Notes: a model not told the origin generated them from the letters alone. A stretch of DNA of 23,770 nt from JAQVYV01 sp964507305 (GCA_964507305.1 CAZDPQ010000031.1:1-23770), one strand, 5' to 3'; positions 1 to 7,888 are shown, counted from the stretch's first letter. Made by a program: numbers and translations.

Positions 1-1134
1 CGTTGCATCCCGCTCAAGAAGGCCCATACGGCGTCCGAAAAGCGCGAGGCCGATGGAAGCGCATGTCTCACAATAAGAGGAGTCATTGGGGAGGTCATAA
101 TCGGTGGTAAAACGCTCGAAGAAGCCCGATGAGCCGATCCCTCCCGTGATATACATCCGCTGCTGCGTGATGCTTTTCCATAGGACCCGACACGTATCCA
201 GCAAAGCCTCGTCATGATCTTCTCGTGCAATGTCCGCCATGGCGCAAAACATGTATGTTGCCCGAACCGCGTGGCCTTCCGCTGTGCGTTGCTGCCGGGG
301 TGTTGTATGGGATTGTGAATATTTCAGTTCGTATTCACGAAGTTCGGGGAATATCATTTGACCATCCCGGTTTTGGATCTCCTGGAGGAAATAGTTCGGC
401 TCTTTGCCGCGCTCATCCAAAAAAAACCGCGCACAGTCCAGATAACGGCGCTGCCCTGTACAGTGAAACAGCTTGATCAGTGCCAGTTCAATCTCCTGGT
501 GACCCGGATAGCCTTTGATCTGATTTTCTCCGGGTCCGAAAACCTCGCAGATCAAGTCCGCAAAACGGATCGCGATATTCAGCAGATCATTCTTCTTCGT
601 TGCTTCGAAATAGGCTATTCCAGCCTCGATCAGAAAGCCGGCACAATAGAGCTCATGCCCTTCTGTAAGATTGCTCCAGCGTCCCTGCGGTTCCGCAATG
701 GTGTAATAGGTGTTCAGATACCCGTCCCTTTGTTGTGCGCTTCCAATAAGAGATATGACTTCATCCGCTATTTTCTCGAAATTTTTGCATACACCGATAT
801 GCAGACAGTAGGCGACTGCCTCCAGCCACTTGTAGAGATCCGAATCCGAAAATATGACGCCTTTGTGTTCGCCCTTGATTTCGCCTGCAGCGATACGGAA
901 ATTTTTGATGCAGAAGGATTCCATGACCTGCTCGCCTGCCTGCATGAATTTGTCAGCCTGCGCGTCCAGTATTTTCCAGTTGGTAAAGGCAGGATCGGCA
1001 CCGGGAATCCTCTCGCTTAATATCTGCCATTGGTAAGGAATAATAACATCCTCAAGTTTATTCGTATAATGACACCATATTGAATCGGTGATTTTGATTT
1101 GATCCAATTCAGGTAATTGTAGTGTCCCAGACAT
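1..1134 (-). CDS. GH127 beta-L-arabinofuranosidase (3' end outside window)
   Basis: This retaining glycosidase family (GH127, formerly DUF1680) removes terminal beta-L-arabinofuranose residues, usually in the cytoplasm. The frame is open for 378 codons from an ATG at 1134 to the window edge, so the C-terminus is missing. Residues 340-358 carry the family signature: E340 in FFERFTTDYDLPND matches the acid/base Glu322 of Bifidobacterium HypBA1, and ETC at 356-358 matches zinc ligands Glu338 and Cys340, with the same 16-residue spacing. The nucleophile cysteine pair (Cys417/418 in HypBA1) would lie outside the window. There is no signal peptide. A GGAG Shine-Dalgarno precedes the ATG. The gene is divergent from a LacI-family regulator, with a strong promoter and operator between them, so sugar-dependent repression is likely. 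The family assignment is firm; the exact substrate is inferred. Confidence 0.9.
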   Translation of the reverse strand, partial: MSGTLQLPELDQIKITDSIWCHYTNKLEDVIIPYQWQILSERIPGADPAFTNWKILDAQADKFMQAGEQVMESFCIKNFRIAAGEIKGEHKGVIFSDSDLYKWLEAVAYCLHIGVCKNFEKIADEVISLIGSAQQRDGYLNTYYTIAEPQGRWSNLTEGHELYCAGFLIEAGIAYFEATKKNDLLNIAIRFADLICEVFGPGENQIKGYPGHQEIELALIKLFHCTGQRRYLDCARFFLDERGKEPNYFLQEIQNRDGQMIFPELREYELKYSQSHTTPRQQRTAEGHAVRATYMFCAMADIAREDHDEALLDTCRVLWKSITQQRMYITGGIGSSGFFERFTTDYDLPNDSSYCETCASIGLALFGRRMGLLERDAT

Positions 1135-1170
1135 GCTGCTTCTCCATTTCCATTGATTTTTTTACCAGAA

Positions 1171-1188
1171 AGAGTAAACGTTTTCTCT
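1171..1188. promoter_or_regulatory. LacI-type operator in front of GH127
   Basis: AGAGTAAACGTTTTCTCT is an 18-base inverted repeat with one mismatched pair and a central CG, the usual form of LacI/CcpA-family operators. It overlaps the likely transcription start of the GH127 gene. The divergent LacI-family gene at 1463 is the obvious candidate binder, but a global CcpA-like regulator could also recognise such a site. Confidence 0.6.
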
Positions 1189-1196
1189 ATGAGAAC

Positions 1197-1225
1197 AATA
1201 TATCTTAATAATAGAGACTTGTAAA
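1197..1225 (-). promoter_or_regulatory. Promoter of the GH127 gene
   Basis: On the minus strand TTTACA (1225-1220) and TATATT (1202-1197) are separated by exactly 17 bases, close to the sigma-70/sigma-A consensus. Transcription would start near 1190, about 55 bases before the ATG. The palindromic operator at 1171-1188 lies immediately downstream of the expected start, an ideal place for a repressor. Confidence 0.7.
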
Positions 1226-1310
1226 GCATATTATTTAAAAAAATGTGATTTTCATTGATAATTTGACATATTGCAGCACATAATGGATTCAATTTAGTGC
1301 ATTATAACAT

Positions 1311-1323
1311 GTAAATCGTTTAC
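1311..1323. promoter_or_regulatory. Second operator-like palindrome
   Basis: GTAAATCGTTTAC has perfect 5-base arms around TCG. It shares the core CGTTTACT(C/T)T with the reverse strand of the 1171-1188 site. It lies 128 bases further from the GH127 gene, towards the LacI-family gene, so it may serve autoregulation or DNA looping. Both are inferences. Confidence 0.4.
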
Positions 1324-1408
1324 TTTAATTGGGTTTATTCAGGTAGATTTTTCGAATAATGCTGCTATATTGGTAAAGAACAGCACCATCAGGCAGATCA
1401 TCCCTTGT

Positions 1409-1439
1409 ATGTTAAACGTATTTGTGATATTGTTAACAT
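1409..1439. promoter_or_regulatory. Inverted repeat in the LacI leader
   Basis: ATGTTAA (1409-1415) and TTAACAT (1433-1439) form an inverted repeat just upstream of the regulator's Shine-Dalgarno. The left arm runs into AAACG, the half-site motif seen in the other two palindromes. It could be a weak autoregulatory site or a small mRNA hairpin. Apart from the palindromes, the 328-base gap 1135-1462 holds nothing else I can name, and I found no confident promoter for the LacI-family gene. Confidence 0.3.
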
Positions 1440-1462
1440 GAAATCACTTGCAGGAGAATTCC

Positions 1463-2506
1463 ATGACGACAATCCATGAAATCGCTGCAAAAGCGAATGT
1501 ATCCATCGCAACTGTTTCCAAGGCTTTAAACGGAAAGCCCGGCGTCAGTCAGGCTACGGTCGACACGGTTCTGTCAATCGCCAATGACTTGAGCTACCGG
1601 CCTAATCTTTATGCACGCAATCTGAAAAAAGGGCAGAGTCGTACGATCGGCGTGATCACGGAGGACTTGACCGTATTCAATACACCGGATATTGTTGACG
1701 GAATTGATGCATATTGCGAAAGTCAGGGATATCATTACATATTGGGCAATCTGCGGTTCAATAAAAGGTATGGTAATAATCCAACGGACCCCAAAGAGTG
1801 TTCCCGGCTTGCTCATGCATTGGTAGATACCATGCTCTCCAAACAGGTGGACGGCATTATTTATGTAGGATGCCATAGCCATGCTGTGGTTCCAATCCAT
1901 GACCGCAATGAGATACCCTTTGTCTATGCATATTGTTACAGCACCGACGCCAGCGTGCCGGCCGTGTTGTATGACGATCAGAAAGCCGCCTTTGAGGCCA
2001 CGCAATTGCTGATCAGCAAAGGGCATCGTAAAATTGGCATGATTGCCGGAAATGCCGAGAGCATTCATACGGCCAACCGCATCCTCGGCCACCAGGAAGC
2101 TTTATATGCGTTCAATGTTCCATACAATCCTGGTTTTACACGGTATGGCGATTGGACCAGAGAGTCCGGATTCAGGCTGACAAAAGAGCTTGTCGACGCA
2201 GGCGTAACCGCGATTTTCGCCCACAATGATCTGATTGCGAGCGGTGTTCTCGAATACTGCAACAAAGAGGGAATACAAGTCGGACAGGATCTTGCACTGA
2301 TCGGCTTTGATAACCGAGAGATCTCTACCGTTTGCCGTCCGTCTTTGAGCACGATATCATTGCCTTTGTTTGAGATCGGGCAAAACGCCACGCATTTACT
2401 ATTGGATATTCTAGCCGGACGGAACGTATCACGTGGTCAGAAAGTCATGCTTGCCTGCACCGTTATAGAACGTGAGTCTACCGGCACAATCTGCAGTGCG
2501 GATTGA
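1463..2506 (+). CDS. LacI/GalR-family transcriptional regulator
   Basis: This is a sugar-responsive DNA-binding regulator. The N-terminus (residues 2-22, TIHEIAAKANVSIATVSKAL) is the classic LacI helix-turn-helix. It is followed by the hinge (YRPNLYARNLKKGQS) and a periplasmic-binding-protein-like sensor domain starting at TIGVI and including the IAGNAES and ALIGFDN blocks. I chose ATG 1463 because AGGAG sits 6 bases upstream; a TTG five codons earlier would give a slightly longer form without a comparable site. Length is 347 residues, normal for the family. It diverges from the GH127 gene and is followed 32 bases later by a secreted-protein gene that may be co-transcribed. The natural inference is control of GH127 in response to arabinose or an arabinoside; the ligand cannot be read from sequence. 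Confidence 0.93.
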   Translation: MTTIHEIAAKANVSIATVSKALNGKPGVSQATVDTVLSIANDLSYRPNLYARNLKKGQSRTIGVITEDLTVFNTPDIVDGIDAYCESQGYHYILGNLRFNKRYGNNPTDPKECSRLAHALVDTMLSKQVDGIIYVGCHSHAVVPIHDRNEIPFVYAYCYSTDASVPAVLYDDQKAAFEATQLLISKGHRKIGMIAGNAESIHTANRILGHQEALYAFNVPYNPGFTRYGDWTRESGFRLTKELVDAGVTAIFAHNDLIASGVLEYCNKEGIQVGQDLALIGFDNREISTVCRPSLSTISLPLFEIGQNATHLLLDILAGRNVSRGQKVMLACTVIERESTGTICSAD

Positions 2507-2538
2507 ATTGTTCAGCCTTTCCTTTCGGAGGTGAAATA

Positions 2539-3126
2539 GTGGGACTCTACAGTTATAATAAACGAATCGTCAGACTCGCGATTTTAATTATTGTCGTTGT
2601 TTCCGCTGTGACGTTCACGGCATTTGCTGATTCTACGGAAGATTCCGCGGTTTCCGAAGGCATGCCGCTTACCGATCATGAGCATATGAATTTCCCTACA
2701 TCGGATTATGACTCGAATGGCATTGAGATATCTTCCGCGGTCACCAGCAGAGATCCTCAGGGTTTCATCTGGATGGATATGGAAAGTATCAGGGATGAAA
2801 TCGACACATTGGTTATCAACAGATATGACGAAAACATCAACAGCGAGTCCTATACGATACCAGCCGTTTATTTCGATACAGAGAAATTCTTTGAAATCAT
2901 GGAAATAGCCAAAAATTACAGCTGGACAGAACACAGAGAACATATGAATGCTGATCAACTCAAAGCCTGCCAACTGACTGTCATCGGGCATGATTCAGTC
3001 TATACATATCTGGTATTCGGAAGAGATGAGAGCGGTAAATGCTTTATATGGTCCTTTTATGATTATAAGATTGCTTATCCTTCCGATCAGGATTTCGCCT
3101 ATATGGAACAGCTGTTGGCGGAATAA
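2539..3126 (+). CDS. Secreted or membrane-anchored protein of unknown function
   Basis: I do not recognise this 195-residue protein. It starts with GTG at 2539, preceded by a strong GGAGGTG site; a TTG upstream in the same frame has no such support. Residues 9-32 (RIVRLAILIIVVVSAVTFTAFA, in the order charge, hydrophobic core, small residues) form a signal peptide with likely cleavage after AFA. The mature part is acidic and rich in Tyr, Ser and Asp, with an alpha/beta look (VYFDTEKFFEIMEIA, YTYLVFGRDESGK) and no catalytic motif I can identify. It follows the LacI-family gene by 32 bases on the same strand and could belong to the same transcript. It may be an extracytoplasmic accessory protein; no function is assigned. 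Confidence 0.7.
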   Translation: MGLYSYNKRIVRLAILIIVVVSAVTFTAFADSTEDSAVSEGMPLTDHEHMNFPTSDYDSNGIEISSAVTSRDPQGFIWMDMESIRDEIDTLVINRYDENINSESYTIPAVYFDTEKFFEIMEIAKNYSWTEHREHMNADQLKACQLTVIGHDSVYTYLVFGRDESGKCFIWSFYDYKIAYPSDQDFAYMEQLLAE

Positions 3127-3186
3127 ACTGCTTTTCACATGTAGAATTATCTATCTGCTGTAAAGCTGACCAAGGAGGTTGGAACG

Positions 3187-3390
3187 ATGGAAAAATATGA
3201 ATACAAGGTTTTGTATACCGATGCCAAGGGTTTTTTAGGGGGCAAAGTCGATCGGATTGACTTCCAATATGAACTGAACAATCTAGGCTCGGACGGATGG
3301 GAATTGGTCAACACCGTAGCGTCCGCACAAAATTATGGCAGCACACGGTGGCTTATTTCCATTTTCAAACGGAAAATGAAGGAGTCATGA
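3187..3390 (+). CDS. DUF4177 family small protein
   Basis: This 67-residue protein matches the DUF4177 pattern: an N-terminal YEYKVLY strand, a central helix ending in LNNLGSDGWELVNTV, and a C-terminal strand LISIFKRKM. Such proteins are small alpha/beta domains with no known enzymatic role, common in Bacillota. The ATG is preceded by AAGGAGG at 3173-3179, a near-ideal ribosome binding site. It lies 60 bases after the secreted-protein gene and ends 34 bases before the stop of the convergent gene at 3425. I see no terminator in that short gap. Confidence 0.8.
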   Translation: MEKYEYKVLYTDAKGFLGGKVDRIDFQYELNNLGSDGWELVNTVASAQNYGSTRWLISIFKRKMKES

Positions 3391-3424
3391 TGGACGGAAT
3401 TTCGTGGTGCAAGTGAAAGGTGAT

Positions 3425-3994
3425 TTACGGATGGCTGAAAATATCCCCGCACTTGCTTGTGACATATTTTTCGATGATATCCGTTAATGAAGGTTTTGCT
3501 TTATAAAAATAGTCATCTGTTTTTATATAATCATCGTCCATTCCCGATGTGTAAGACTCAATGAAGTTGGGAACGAATGCAGCGGCTCCAATTTCTATCA
3601 AAGCGGATTCGATATCCTTTTTTGATATTTTATTATCCAAGGAATCAAAAAATCCGGAATGCCCGCCGCTATTCATCTCAGTATCATAGCAAAAACAGAT
3701 AACCGCACACTTTTGAATGGAATTTAATTTTTTAATATTGCAAGGAACAATTTCATCTATGAACTTATTCCATATAATCCAATCCTTTGTAAAGGTATAA
3801 GGTCTGATATTTATAAGCTTTTTACCACAATGTCCAACAACAAAGCTCTGACCAATATTGGAAGTATCATATATTCCTTTACCAACAATAATAGGGATTT
3901 TTTTCGATCCATCATCAATAGTAATAATATATTGCCCGAAAAAGCCGCGATGTTTTTTTGTAATAGTGCCGGTATGATCCTGATATTTTTTCAC
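3425..3994 (-). CDS. DUF4375 (DMP19-like) protein with an extra N-terminal domain
   Basis: The 189-residue protein has two parts. Residues 1-65 form a beta-rich domain (TGTITKKHRGFFGQYIITID, then IPIIVGKGIYD and FVVGHCGKKL) that may be an OB- or SH3-like barrel. Residues 80-180 resemble the DUF4375/DMP19-like family: an acidic-polar DTEMNSGGHSGFFDS block at about 104-118, close to the E-x-NGG-x-x-x-FF signature, followed by ALIEIGAAAF and a C-terminal helix. It starts with GTG, whose GTGA overlaps the stop of the upstream ATPase gene by four bases, with GGAGG upstream, so the two are translationally coupled. DUF4375-like proteins have no settled biochemical role, and some occur in immunity-like contexts. 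The coding sequence is markedly AT-rich. Confidence 0.55.
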   Translation of the reverse strand: MKKYQDHTGTITKKHRGFFGQYIITIDDGSKKIPIIVGKGIYDTSNIGQSFVVGHCGKKLINIRPYTFTKDWIIWNKFIDEIVPCNIKKLNSIQKCAVICFCYDTEMNSGGHSGFFDSLDNKISKKDIESALIEIGAAAFVPNFIESYTSGMDDDYIKTDDYFYKAKPSLTDIIEKYVTSKCGDIFSHP

Positions 3995-5334
3995 TTCGAT
4001 CCTCCAGTAATTTTTTCATCCCGCCTGATCCACTCCTTGAATTTCCAAAATGCATAGAGTGGCAGAATGCGATCGGTCATTTCGTCGAGTGATGTCAAAA
4101 CCGATCTCTCCGGACTAAAATACCTGCAATACTGCGTAATCGAACGGGCATGTTTTGCAGTGCCTGATTTGACTTCAATAGGAATAATGCTTTTTTCATC
4201 ATCTTGGACGATAAAGTCTACTTCTGCTTTTGCAGAGCCGTCTGCTGTCCAATAATATAAATTCTTATCCTTCCATCTACCGTATATCGTTTTGAGTTCG
4301 CAGGCGATATAATTTTCTGCCATTGCTCCTTTAAATTCCTTATAGGCAGAATCATCGCTAAGGACAATGGATGACGGCAGATCCGCGTGACGTCTCAATA
4401 ATCCTACATCGGACATATACAACTTAAAAAAAGAATGGTCTGCATACAAAGAAATCGGATAATTGGGTTTGTCGATGCTTTCCACTTTATACACCAGGCC
4501 TGCATGGATCAGCCAGATAAGGGCGTCCTCCAAATCCTTTGCCCGCCAGCCTTTTTTTACCTGGCTGAAAATGAATTTCCGATTTTCTTTGCCAAGCTGA
4601 CTGGGAATAGACTGCCAGACAGATGATATTTTAGGGTAATCTTTTGTGTCTGCATATTTCACAAAATCTTTTTGATAGCCGATCAGGATCTCGTCTTGCT
4701 TTTTTTCAGCCTCTTCAATGTTTTTCGTTTCGATCCAGATCTTTGCCACCTCGGGCATTCCGCCTACAACAAGAAAGTCCCTGTATTTCTCCAATAATTC
4801 GCTGCGGAATGTTTTCCATATGCCGGCAGATAATGGGCTGCTTTCTAATTCCTCTGCGAGGATTGGATTCTGCGCATGCAGAAACTCAAAAAAGTTCATC
4901 GGAAAGAGGGTCAGAAAATCGACTTTCCCTACAGGGAACGATGTCCCTTTCTTCATGGCAACGCCAAGCAATGATCCTGCTGAAATGACGTGATAACCGG
5001 GAGCATCTTCGGAAAAGTACTTTAGTGAAGTTACGGCTTCGGGGCATTCCTGGATCTCGTCAAAGATGATGAGCGTTTCGTCCGGTTTAATCGTTTTTCC
5101 GCGGGCAATTCCAAGGTCCTTGATGATTCTCCCGGGATCCAGGTCCGGTTCAAAGAATTTTTTGATTTTTGAATCTTTATCGAAGCTATAATAGGCGACA
5201 TCTGCGTAAAACCGCCCTGCAAAATCCTTGACTAAATACGTTTTACCGCATTGCCGGACACCCTGCAAAACAAGCGGCTTCCTGTTCCGGCTGCTTTTCC
5301 ATGTTATCAGGTCCTTCATCAAGGATCTTTCCAT
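3991..5334 (-). CDS. AAA-family ATPase with C-terminal DUF4143 domain
   Basis: This is a member of the widespread AAA_14 + DUF4143 ATPase group, cytoplasmic P-loop proteins of unknown specific role. With the start at 5334 (447 residues), the Walker A motif is GVRQCGKT at 25-32 and Walker B is LIIFDEIQ at 88-95. The C-terminal part has AEVDFIVQ followed by IPIEVKSG at about 384-391, an E-x-D...E-x-K arrangement like PD-(D/E)XK nucleases; whether it is active is unknown. GGAGG at 5346-5350 supports ATG 5334 (11-base spacing); ATG 5367 would add 11 residues without a ribosome site. The downstream DUF4375-like gene overlaps by four bases. Its AT-richness compared with neighbours suggests horizontal transfer. 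Confidence 0.9.
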   Translation of the reverse strand: MERSLMKDLITWKSSRNRKPLVLQGVRQCGKTYLVKDFAGRFYADVAYYSFDKDSKIKKFFEPDLDPGRIIKDLGIARGKTIKPDETLIIFDEIQECPEAVTSLKYFSEDAPGYHVISAGSLLGVAMKKGTSFPVGKVDFLTLFPMNFFEFLHAQNPILAEELESSPLSAGIWKTFRSELLEKYRDFLVVGGMPEVAKIWIETKNIEEAEKKQDEILIGYQKDFVKYADTKDYPKISSVWQSIPSQLGKENRKFIFSQVKKGWRAKDLEDALIWLIHAGLVYKVESIDKPNYPISLYADHSFFKLYMSDVGLLRRHADLPSSIVLSDDSAYKEFKGAMAENYIACELKTIYGRWKDKNLYYWTADGSAKAEVDFIVQDDEKSIIPIEVKSGTAKHARSITQYCRYFSPERSVLTSLDEMTDRILPLYAFWKFKEWIRRDEKITGGSK

Positions 5335-5424
5335 ATCTTTCCGCGCCTCCGGATAACAGTATAACATCCATTTGGGTCATTTTCAACGTTTTATACACCA
5401 TAATATTGCACATAATCCTGCATT

Positions 5425-5451
5425 ATTATACTTTATCTCAAATCCCGTCAA
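5425..5451 (-). promoter_or_regulatory. Possible promoter of the ATPase operon
   Basis: On the minus strand TTGACG (5451-5446) is followed after 15 bases by a perfect TATAAT (5430-5425). The spacer is shorter than ideal, though an overlapping TAATAA offers a 17-base alternative. It lies 90 bases upstream of the ATPase start in an AT-rich intergenic region. Confidence 0.35.
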
Positions 5452-5617
5452 AAATCCCTTTGATACAGGTACAGCAAAGATACTACCATGATACATAACA
5501 CATCCTTCCTCTACTGATTACAATCGTTAATGTTTCCTGCCGACGCAGGCGATCCGGCATATCATTCCTCTGTTCTTTACCCGGAATATAGGCTAAAATA
5601 GACCTAAAATTGTCAGG

Positions 5618-6883
5618 ATGAATTGTTATATGATCCGTACTCTTCGTGAACTTCGCGGCAATCCGCGTGCGTGTGTTTATACCGAGCCCATGTGGGGGCT
5701 TTCGATGAATCTTTGCCTGCCCTATGCGGCCGTATATATGCTGGCATTCGGGATGAATGATATCCAGGTAGGCATTGTGACCTCGATCTATACATTCTCC
5801 CAGATGATTTTCGCGTTTCTGTCCGGTGTTATCATTGACAGGTTCGGCCGAAGAAAAAGCACTGCCGTGTTTGATTTTCTGGCCTGGAGCCTGCCGTCGC
5901 TTATCTGGGCATTCAGCCAGGGGTTCTGGTTTTTCGTTGTCGCGGCAATGCTCAATGGGATGATGAAGATACCGACGGTTGCCTGGGATTGCCTTCTGAT
6001 CGAGGATGCTCCCAAGGAAAAGATCACGCAAATCTACTCTCTCGTGGTCCTGGCCGGCAATTTATCGGCGCTTTTTGCACCCGTATCTTCCATCCTTGTG
6101 GCCCGCCTGACTCTTGTTCCGGCCATCCGGATATTATATATCAATGCGTTCATTATCATGACGGCAAAAATCCTTATCCTTTATTTCTTCTCCAGAGAGA
6201 CCGCTGTCGGCCGAATAAGGCAGAGCGAGGCTGCAGGAAAAACCTGGGGAGAGATGCTCAGAGGCTATAAAAGTTCTTTTCGGAAGATCGTCGGTTCGAA
6301 AGGGACGATTTTTGCGATCGCAATCAGTATCATTGTCGAAATCGCTGCCATGATCGGCATCACGTTCTGGCAGATCATCGCTTCGCGCAGGATCGGGGTG
6401 CCGGACGCGCTTCTGCCGATTTTTCCGATGATCCGAAGCACGATGGCGATTTTGCTGTTTTTTACGATCATCAAGCACATCGAGCAGACCCGGTTGCGCT
6501 GGCCGCTGATCGGCGGATTTGCCAGCTCGATCATCGGCTGCTCGATCCTGATAACGATAACAAAAACCGGTATCCTGGGGTATGCGCTTCTGGTGATTTC
6601 TCTTCTTTTCGAAGCACTGGGGCTTGCCGTTCTTGCGACGCTCCGGGAATCTCTTGTCGCAATCCATGTTGACCGGGCGGAACGTTCCGGCATTCTGGCG
6701 ATCCTGCAGACGATCGTCATGATGGTCAGCGTACCGTTCGGCTATATCAGCGGGCTTCTCAGCGATATATCGCGTATCCTTCCGTTTGTCCTGAGCATTG
6801 CGCTGCTTGGCACAGGGATCCTTGTGACGCTGCTGTTTTTCAGGAAGGCAGAAGTTCCTGCCGCCATCGACACCTTATCGTAA
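5618..6883 (+). CDS. MFS transporter
   Basis: This 421-residue integral membrane protein belongs to the major facilitator superfamily. It has about a dozen hydrophobic segments and the family's loop 2-3 signature in the form GVIIDRFGRRKS at about residues 70-81, following the helix TSIYTFSQMIFAFLS. A charged cytoplasmic loop (RQSEAAGKTWGEMLRGYKSS, about 202-221) separates the two six-helix halves. The start is ambiguous: ATG 5618 is the longest, while ATG 5630 has AGGA upstream at about 11 bases. The substrate cannot be told from sequence. Divergence from the ATPase gene and a short convergent overlap with the HAD gene show that it is transcribed alone. Confidence 0.88.
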   Translation: MNCYMIRTLRELRGNPRACVYTEPMWGLSMNLCLPYAAVYMLAFGMNDIQVGIVTSIYTFSQMIFAFLSGVIIDRFGRRKSTAVFDFLAWSLPSLIWAFSQGFWFFVVAAMLNGMMKIPTVAWDCLLIEDAPKEKITQIYSLVVLAGNLSALFAPVSSILVARLTLVPAIRILYINAFIIMTAKILILYFFSRETAVGRIRQSEAAGKTWGEMLRGYKSSFRKIVGSKGTIFAIAISIIVEIAAMIGITFWQIIASRRIGVPDALLPIFPMIRSTMAILLFFTIIKHIEQTRLRWPLIGGFASSIIGCSILITITKTGILGYALLVISLLFEALGLAVLATLRESLVAIHVDRAERSGILAILQTIVMMVSVPFGYISGLLSDISRILPFVLSIALLGTGILVTLLFFRKAEVPAAIDTLS

Positions 6884-7201
6884 ATCGTGTTCAATGGGTC
6901 CCAGGTTTCTATTTCGGTTCATTTTTTCGATCCGATCCCACAGATTCTCGGCCCATGTTTTATTCTCATCGTTCAGTAAAAACACCTTGAACCCGTAAAT
7001 GTCGCCGTTCTGCTTGACGGATATGTCATCATCCACATGAAGGTCGATCCCGTTCTGACGGATCCGCTTCATCAATTCCGGCGTTCCCTTCCGTAAGCGC
7101 TCTTTATAGATTAACCGGAGCGGAAATTTACGTTCGGGTTCTGCGGAAATCTTTTCGGGATCGATGAACAGCGTTTCGTCCAAATCAAAAGATATCCGCA
7201 T
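6875..7201 (-). CDS. HAD-type phosphatase, internally shortened
   Basis: The 108-residue product starts with MRISFDLDETLF, the HAD motif I (D6-x-D8). It ends with GIDLHVDDDISVKQNG, the acidic motif IV of a small HAD family that, as I recall it, is about 150-160 residues long. In those homologues some 45-50 residues between the two halves carry motif II (a YTTS-like Thr/Ser) and motif III (a Lys in a PSK-like stretch). Here LMKRIRQN joins directly to GIDLHVDDD, so both are missing and catalysis is unlikely. The frame is intact and has a good purine-rich ribosome site (GGAAGGGGG), so it may still be translated. Its 3' end overlaps the convergent MFS gene by nine bases. It could be a decaying gene or a binding-only remnant. 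Confidence 0.7.
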   Translation of the reverse strand: MRISFDLDETLFIDPEKISAEPERKFPLRLIYKERLRKGTPELMKRIRQNGIDLHVDDDISVKQNGDIYGFKVFLLNDENKTWAENLWDRIEKMNRNRNLGPIEHDLR

Positions 7202-7352
7202 GGATGCCCCCTTCCAGTTCCATAATCCGCCTTTTATCGGCTTTGTTCTGGGTATTCACGATTTTGGTGTCCCGCCTGCAGCGATCCTGATCCCTTATTG
7301 ACAACGCCCGGCATAGGATCTGCCGGAACCGGAAGGCAAAAAAATCCGTTTG

Positions 7353-7676
7353 CTATATCAGCTCTCGCAGCTTGTCCAGGAAAGCCTCCTCGCCCCAGGT
7401 GTTGATTTTGAAGAAAACGGCCTTGCTTCCGCCGGAAGTGATCGCGGACAGCCGGATCGTCCCGCCGCTTCCGAAAAGAGTCAGATTCATGCTGACGCGA
7501 TTTTCGCCGATCATGCTGTACCGTTCGAACACCCTAACGCTGCAGCGGGAGCTGTCACCGCGGAAGTCGCTTGAATCCTCCAGGGATGCAGAAAAGCTGC
7601 CGCGCAGGATCCCGTCCTCGATTCTGCTCAGGATCGCGTCGAAATCGCCTGTGAGAGTCTGTTCCAGTTTTGCCAT
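7353..7676 (-). CDS. DUF6054 family protein
   Basis: This 107-residue protein agrees along its whole length with the DUF6054 family as I know it. Features are an N-terminal helix with LTGDFDAILSRIEDGIL, the block SASLEDSSDF, the strand VRVFERYSMIGENRVSMNLTL, and the C-terminal LSAITSGGSKAVFFKINTWG followed by EEAFLDKL. The family is small, soluble and uncharacterised. It has no signal peptide or catalytic motif. It ends in TAG. The gene stands 151 bases upstream of the shortened HAD gene on the same strand, so the two may be co-transcribed, but nothing in the sequence links their functions. Confidence 0.75.
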   Translation of the reverse strand: MAKLEQTLTGDFDAILSRIEDGILRGSFSASLEDSSDFRGDSSRCSVRVFERYSMIGENRVSMNLTLFGSGGTIRLSAITSGGSKAVFFKINTWGEEAFLDKLRELI

Positions 7677-7751
7677 AGCCGCACCTCGCTTACACCTATC
7701 AGTAGTATCATAGACGTTTCGGACGCTTCCTGCAATGGGTGATTTTCGCAG

Positions 7752-7777
7752 CAGCGAGCGCCTGCAGCGAGCGCCTG
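7752..7777. repeat. 13-base tandem duplication
   Basis: CAGCGAGCGCCTG occurs twice head to tail. It sits immediately downstream of the TGA (7778-7780) that would end the GH76-like gene if its internal TAG were read through. It looks like a small slippage duplication in non-coding DNA. Confidence 0.8.
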
Positions 7778-7888
7778 TCAGGATCCGTAATCGATCAGGC
7801 CAAGCTTCTCGGCCAGCGCGGCTGCGTATATCATATGGACGGTGGTGGCCGATGTCATGATCATGCTAGCGGGTGAATTGCCCTTGCT
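7778..7888 (-). pseudogene. Stranded 3' end of the GH76-like gene
   Basis: After the TAG at 7891-7889 the same frame stays open for 36 more codons to a TGA at 7780-7778. The encoded segment includes SPASMIMTSATTVHMIYAAA, then LAEKLGLID. This is the kind of helix expected at the C-terminus of GH76-like (alpha/alpha)6 proteins. It has no plausible start of its own. It is best read as the last helix of the upstream protein, cut off by a nonsense codon. Confidence 0.65.

Noticed and set aside
358..1020. Long plus-strand open frame opposite the GH127 gene
   Set aside because: It has no ribosome site and its product is unlike any family, while the minus strand carries clear GH127 motifs. It is a shadow frame.
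5536..5549. Hairpin CCTGC-CGAC-GCAGG upstream of the MFS gene, considered as terminator or riboswitch part
   Set aside because: It is short, with no T-run on either strand and no conserved aptamer sequence around it.
7185..7352. 55 open codons after the TAG of the DUF6054 gene, which with the GH76 case might suggest TAG recoding
   Set aside because: The DUF6054 protein already ends at the usual family length and the extra segment matches nothing I know. Chance openness is enough, so there is no support for general TAG read-through.
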